The position numbers were made by a program, and so were the translations under genes. The notes below the pieces were generated by a model that searched no databases, was not told the DNA's origin, and saw nothing but the letters and a program-made list of their open reading frames with translations. Positions 60,301 to 64,000 of a stretch of 64,000 nucleotides of DNA are shown here, in pieces. Source of the DNA: Mangifera indica (taxonomy: Eukaryota; Streptophyta; Magnoliopsida; Sapindales; Anacardiaceae); contig NC_058137.1 of NCBI RefSeq assembly GCF_011075055.1, forward strand, positions 12,137,463-12,201,462. Direction: 5' to 3'. The stretch's first letter is position 1. Each line of letters begins with the position of its first letter.

Positions 60301-61264
60301 CCTATATATTCCCCTGCAGTTCAGAGCCTAGGGACGATAGACTATCCAAGAGTGGAGGACCGCACTACCCATCATGCCACCGAACAGTGTCCCCCATTCG
60401 TATCACCTAGTATTTCTACATTAGATGCTACATTAGTGCACTGGGGTGCTACGATTTTACGTGAGATATCGAGTTTTCACGATGATATCTCTTCCCAGAT
60501 GACTCGATTACGTGACGATATCTCTTTCCAGATGACTCGATTAGAGGATCGTATGACTCTTTTTTGGCTTTATTACGTCGACACCAGGATGAGCACCGTG
60601 CGACTGTTTCTCAGTGTTGGATGACTGCCTACACATTCTTTGGAGGCCATATTGAGATGGCTTGGAAGAGTTGGCAGACCACACCGATTGTCGAGTTTGA
60701 GTTTTTGGGGCTCTTCACGAGGATGGTTGACGTAGCGTATACCCCGGGATTGTTGTACAAACCATGGGGGATAGTCGATCAGGTATAGTATATATATATA
60801 TATTTCTATTACATTGAATTGGTTGACGACAACGATAATTAACTAAAATTTGTCACTGTTTATAGGTTTACATCCCTATAAACTTCGACAACGCATATTA
60901 GGTCATCGGAGTTATAGATTTTCGTGAGTGGTCGATTACGGTATATGATTCAGAGGTATCATACTCGGGGAATATAGGGTCTCTTGAGTAGCGCATGCGA
61001 CCGTATATGACATTCATTCCCACGTTATTAGAGGCGATGAGTTTTTGGATAGCTTCTAGGAGGACTCCACGACGTGATTCCCTCACTTTGCATCGAGCGA
61101 CGGATGTCCCTCAGCAGGAAGTGGGCTCCGATGATTGTGACTTGTTTATGTTACGATTTTTTGAGTGTTTGGCATTGTCACGGAGTGTCAATTTTCCCCG
61201 AGAGTCATCTACCTCTATGCGTCGACGTTTAAGGTCGCAGTTGTATTTTCACTATATCGAGTAG
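57346..61264 (+). pseudogene. MULE-borne DUF1985-Ulp1 protease gene, broken
   Basis: Probable exons: 57346-57357 (MVKK, donor GTTAGT), 59045-59773, 59857-59997, 60076-60782 and 60866-61264; all have GT-AG borders and join in phase, apart from the frameshift inside exon four. Exon two carries DUF1985 (FSGILVHSFLLRQL, then VRFSPFEFALVTGLSFSRC). The last exon is the Ulp1 core: VYIPINFDN, TVYDS (catalytic Asp 60947-60949), PQQEVGSDDC (Gln 61112-61114, Cys 61136-61138). Ulp1 enzymes cleave SUMO-like tags; the role in MULEs is unknown. Breaks: TAA 59135-59137, TAG 59693-59695, TAG 60280-60282, a one-base shift in a T run near 60558-60563, TAG 60899-60901 and TAG 60989-60991. The catalytic His codon has become TAT (60896-60898). 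A nonfunctional copy; whether related copies are intact is unknown here. Confidence 0.85.
57900..58880 (+). repeat. Left tandem array, unit about 119 bp
   Basis: The landmark gggtatttcaacttttagaa recurs at about 58084, 58203, 58322, 58441, 58560, 58680 and 58799, with a partial unit before and after. Each unit also holds tatatcgactcgtatttttc and ttttcgattgttgccattct. Units differ by scattered substitutions, so the array is not brand-new. It lies in the long first intron of the DUF1985-Ulp1 gene. Confidence 0.92.
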
Positions 61265-61439
61265 CTCACAAATGCATATTTAGTTAGCTCATTGTTTATT
61301 TATCGTTCTTCATATATTCGTATGTATATATTTATTGTGTGTGCGTATGTGTACGATGTACTTTATTTGTCATTATATATAGATATGTATTTCATTTCAT
61401 TTTAGATGTGATTTGAGTGATGTTACTATCAAGCATGAG

Positions 61440-62605
61440 TTGATATATCCTTAAACGATGAAATTCAAAAAAACAAAAATTTATTTATTTCAAAAATTTA
61501 AAAATCAATCGATACATCATAAAACGGTTAAATTCAAAAAAACAGAACTGAAATTCGAATTCTAGAAGTTGAAATACCCTAGAATAGCAACAATCGAAAA
61601 ATTCTTCAGAAATCTGAAAAATACGAGTTGATATATCGTAAAATGATGAAATTTGAAAAAACAGAACTGAAATTCAAATTCTATAAGCTCAAATACCTTA
61701 GAATGGTAATAATCGAAAAATTCTTCAGAAATCTAAAAAATACAAGTCGATATCTCGTAAAACGATGAAATACAAAAAAACAGAACTGAAATTTGAATTC
61801 TAAAAGTTGAAATACCCTAGAATGACAATAATAAAAAATTCTTTAGAAGTCTGAAAAACACGAGTCAATATATCTTAAAATGGTAAAATTCAGAAAAACA
61901 AAACTGAAATTCGAATTCTAAAAGTTGAAATACCCTAGATGGTAATAATCAAACAATTCTTCAGAAATTTGAAAAATATCAGTCGATATCTCGTAAAACG
62001 GTGAAATTCAAAAAAACGAAACTGAAATTCGAATTCTAAAAGTTGAAATACCCTAGAATAACAGTAATCAAAAAATTCTTCAGAAATCTAAAAAATACGA
62101 GTTGATATCTCGTAAAATGGTGAAATTCGAAAAAACGAAACTGAAATTTGAATTTTAAAAGTTGAAATACCCTAGAATGGCAGTAATCAAAAAATTCTTC
62201 AAAAATCTGAAAAATACGAGTTGATATATCGTAAAACGGTAAGATTTAGAAAAACGGAACTGAAATTCAAATTCTAAAAGTTGAAATACCTTAGAATAGC
62301 AATAATAAAAAAATTCTTCAAAAATCTGAAAAATACGAGTCGATATCTCGTAAAATGATAAAATTCAGAAAAACAGAATTGAAATTCGAATTCTAAAGGT
62401 TGAAATATCCTAGAATGGCAATAATCGAAAAATTCTTCAGAAATCTGAAAAATACGAGTCGATATCTCGTAAAACGGTGAAATTTGAAAAAACAGAACTG
62501 AAATTCGAATTCTAAAAGTTGAAATACTCTAGAATGACAACAATCGAAAAATTCTTCAGAAATCTAAAAAATACGAATCGATATATTATAAAACGGTGAA
62601 AGTCG
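61440..62605 (-). repeat. Right tandem array, same unit in inverted orientation
   Basis: Read on the plus strand, the unit is the reverse complement of the left array: gttgaaataccctagaat, then aatcgaaaaattcttcagaa, then aaaatacgagtcgatat. Landmarks lie at about 61568, 61687, 61807, 61923, 62041, 62160, 62280, 62397 and 62518, about nine units. Together with the left array it forms a very long internal inverted repeat around the gene. Confidence 0.92.
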
Positions 62606-62610
62606 AAAAA

Positions 62611-62800
62611 ACCTAAAATTTCATTTATAATGCTCCTACAATGGTTAATATCAAAATGCCTCCCAAATTTTAATAATATTTCATTTAACCCCTCAATTAT
62701 TTATTCCTAAAATTTAATTTCCCAATTTATAATGCTCTTATAATGTTTAATATCAAAATACCCCCTAATTTTAATAAAATTTCATTTAACCCCTTATAGT
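62611..62800. repeat. Two-unit tandem repeat, about 93 bp
   Basis: The phrase cctaaaatttcatttataat with atggttaatatcaaaatgcc and aatatttcatttaacccct appears at 62611-62706. It recurs, slightly altered, at 62707-62800 (atgtttaatatcaaaatacc, ttcatttaacccctta). It sits between the right array and the terminal region of the MULE. Confidence 0.75.
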
Positions 62801-62864
62801 GAGTGAGGAGGTTTATATAAATGAGGGGAAGGGTAATTTTGGTATTTTAGAAAAAGTCATGGGC

Positions 62865-62940
62865 ATTTTTGCTTAGGAATAGTAAATTTGGGCATTTTTG
62901 CTTGAAAATAGTGACTTTGGGCATTTTTGCTTAGTGGGAG
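62865..62940 (+). repeat. Three copies of GGGCATTTTTGCTT near the MULE right end
   Basis: gggcatttttgctt occurs three times about 30 bases apart (near 62868, 62894 and 62925). The left end has a single related agcaaaaatgcctaa on the other strand near 57140. Repeated subterminal motifs are common transposase-binding sites in plant DNA transposons; binding here is not shown. Confidence 0.75.
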
Positions 62941-63009
62941 GATATTTTGGCCATTTTTAATAATTTCCCTTTATTAAATAAGAAATATTTCAAAGTCAAT
63001 GATTTTTAA

Positions 63010-63210
63010 TAGATTTGAACCACAATCTAAACAAAACTAAACCATACTTTTAGCTTGGTTTAATTTAGTTTGAAACTTAAAATGATTTGATTTAATTTGG
63101 TTGTAGATAGAGGATGTGGTTCTCACATTTATTCTAATGTGTATGAATTGAGGTAGAGTAAACCGTTCGTCATTAGCCATAGAAAATTATTGTTTTAGTT
63201 TGCCCTTTGG
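63010..63210. repeat. AT-rich dispersed repeat to the right of the MULE
   Basis: Words such as cacaatctaaacaaaactaa and cttggtttaatttagtttga resemble the repeat at 44310-44790 and the segment left of the MULE at 56340-56470. It may be the other half of a repeat split by the MULE, but 600 bases of unrelated sequence lie on the left side, so this is not certain. Confidence 0.35.
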
Positions 63211-63234
63211 TTTGATTTTAAAATTAAAGAACTA

Positions 63235-63600
63235 TTGTTATGCTCAGTTTTTATAAATATTATTTTTGTATCTACTTTAAACAAAGAAGGATATTATTTT
63301 CATATTGTTAATGGTGTTATAACCATTAATTTAAATAATATATTTTATGAAACTGCCAAATTGATTAATGACTTGTATGTTTTTAATTTAGATAATAAAA
63401 TTCTCAATATTGATAACAATCATATTAAACATTGTGATCTGAACACCACATATATATGACATTGTAGGCTCAGTCATATAGGACTGTGTTTGACTCCTAG
63501 GTGTTTTGATCATGATAAAAATCTATGTTAAAATTGCCAACAAGTCTAAGGAATGTGTTAAAACATTTCTAAGTGTAGTGCACTTCTTATTACTAGAGTA
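63235..63600 (+). pseudogene. Ty1/copia GAG-pre-integrase relic
   Basis: The frame 63235-63459 reads INLNNIFYETAKLINDLYVF and then DLNTTYI, stop, HCRLSHIGL. Plant copia proteins have a TYLWHCRLGHI motif here (family knowledge); the Trp codon has become TGA at 63457-63459. The downstream zinc finger cysteines are also visible but broken (near 63520). It is the region just before integrase. It is on the opposite strand from the copia relic at 45560, and whether the two are related is unknown. No gene is seen from 63600 to the window end. Confidence 0.65.
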
Positions 63601-64000
63601 AAACTGACTTATTCATAAAGATGATCGATGTAGTGCACTTCTTTATTGATGTTTCTAAAATTTTCACACCATTCAAATAGGTAATAAATGCTCGTTCAAA
63701 TTTGAGTGACATCTAGTCATGACCAATTTCAAGCCATGCACATGAAAGTCACCCTTGTTACTTATCGCTTACAAATATGAATGAAGTCAATGTGGGAGAT
63801 AGCCAAAGTTTCGAGCGATACCTATTCCTTCGAAGGAGTGATGCCCGTTTATCTAGAATAGTAAAGACTCATTGGAAGCTCTACATGCATTACTCTCGTT
63901 CATGGTCAATGTCAAGGTTAAAGGGATTTCAAGTCAAATATTTAAAGACGCTCGTTCATAAGACACTGATACCCATACACAATGCAAATTTCAGATGTTT

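Larger units (their letters stand above)
57072..62969 (+). mobile_element. 5.9-kb Mutator-like element carrying a DUF1985-Ulp1 gene
   Basis: The left end GGGAAATTATTAAAAAGGGG and the reverse complement of the right end GGGAAATTATTAAAAATGGC are inverted repeats. TTTATTAAA stands on both sides (57063-57071 and 62970-62978), a perfect 9-bp target duplication, the Mutator length. Inside are a leader with cactgtgaa repeats, a spliced gene with DUF1985 and Ulp1-like cysteine protease domains (57346-61264), and two arrays of a unit of about 119 bp in opposite orientation (57900-58880 and 61440-62605). No MURA-type transposase is seen, so it should depend on another element. Ulp1-carrying MULEs (Kaonashi or KI-MULEs) are known from plants; this fits that group. 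Confidence 0.85.

Overview
This window is nuclear DNA of a flowering plant, most likely a eudicot. It is AT-rich, its genes are split by GT-AG introns, and it holds one intact plant actin gene, one damaged gene for a mitochondrial-type ribosomal protein L15, and many layers of plant transposable elements. I cannot name the species.

Layout. 1-1150: the end of an old LTR retrotransposon. 2957-3903, 4081-4867, 5598-8330 and 13104-14058: four elements with terminal inverted repeats. Two have perfect 9-bp target duplications and two have imperfect ones, as expected of Mutator-like (MULE) elements. One of the four is a near-perfect 787-bp palindrome. 8520-11050: the actin gene (four coding exons, 377 residues, and a probable leader intron). 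About 15000-18600: an endogenous pararetrovirus fragment on the minus strand. 18670-19405 and 37947-39480: an old Ty3/gypsy element on the minus strand, split by 19411-37941. That split is a full Ty3/gypsy chromovirus (copy II, plus strand), whose own 5' LTR was entered by a second member of the same family in the opposite orientation (copy I, 21613-30851, minus). 40038-42534: the L15 gene. 45560-46040: a copia integrase relic. 46200-49350 and 49860-50130: further gypsy relics. 57072-62969: a 5.9-kb MULE with a perfect 9-bp target duplication, carrying a DUF1985 plus Ulp1-like protease gene between two inverted arrays of a unit of about 119 bp. 63235-63600: a copia GAG-pre-integrase relic.

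How it fits together. Only actin looks fully functional. The L15 gene keeps its exon layout and all splice sites, but it lacks an in-frame upstream ATG and has lost a block at the start of its last exon. Nearly every stop codon in the retroelements and in the MULE gene can be explained by a C-to-T or G-to-A change (TGG, CAG, CAA or CGA becoming a stop), as expected where methylated, silenced DNA decays. The order of insertion can be read directly: old gypsy first, then copy II, then copy I. The most unusual structures are the MULE with inverted satellite arrays, the head-to-head same-family gypsy nest with inverted internal regions of about 4.9 kb, and the family of MULE-type elements.

Limits: identities, ages and expression could not be computed. 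Coordinates of old repeats without clear termini are approximate.
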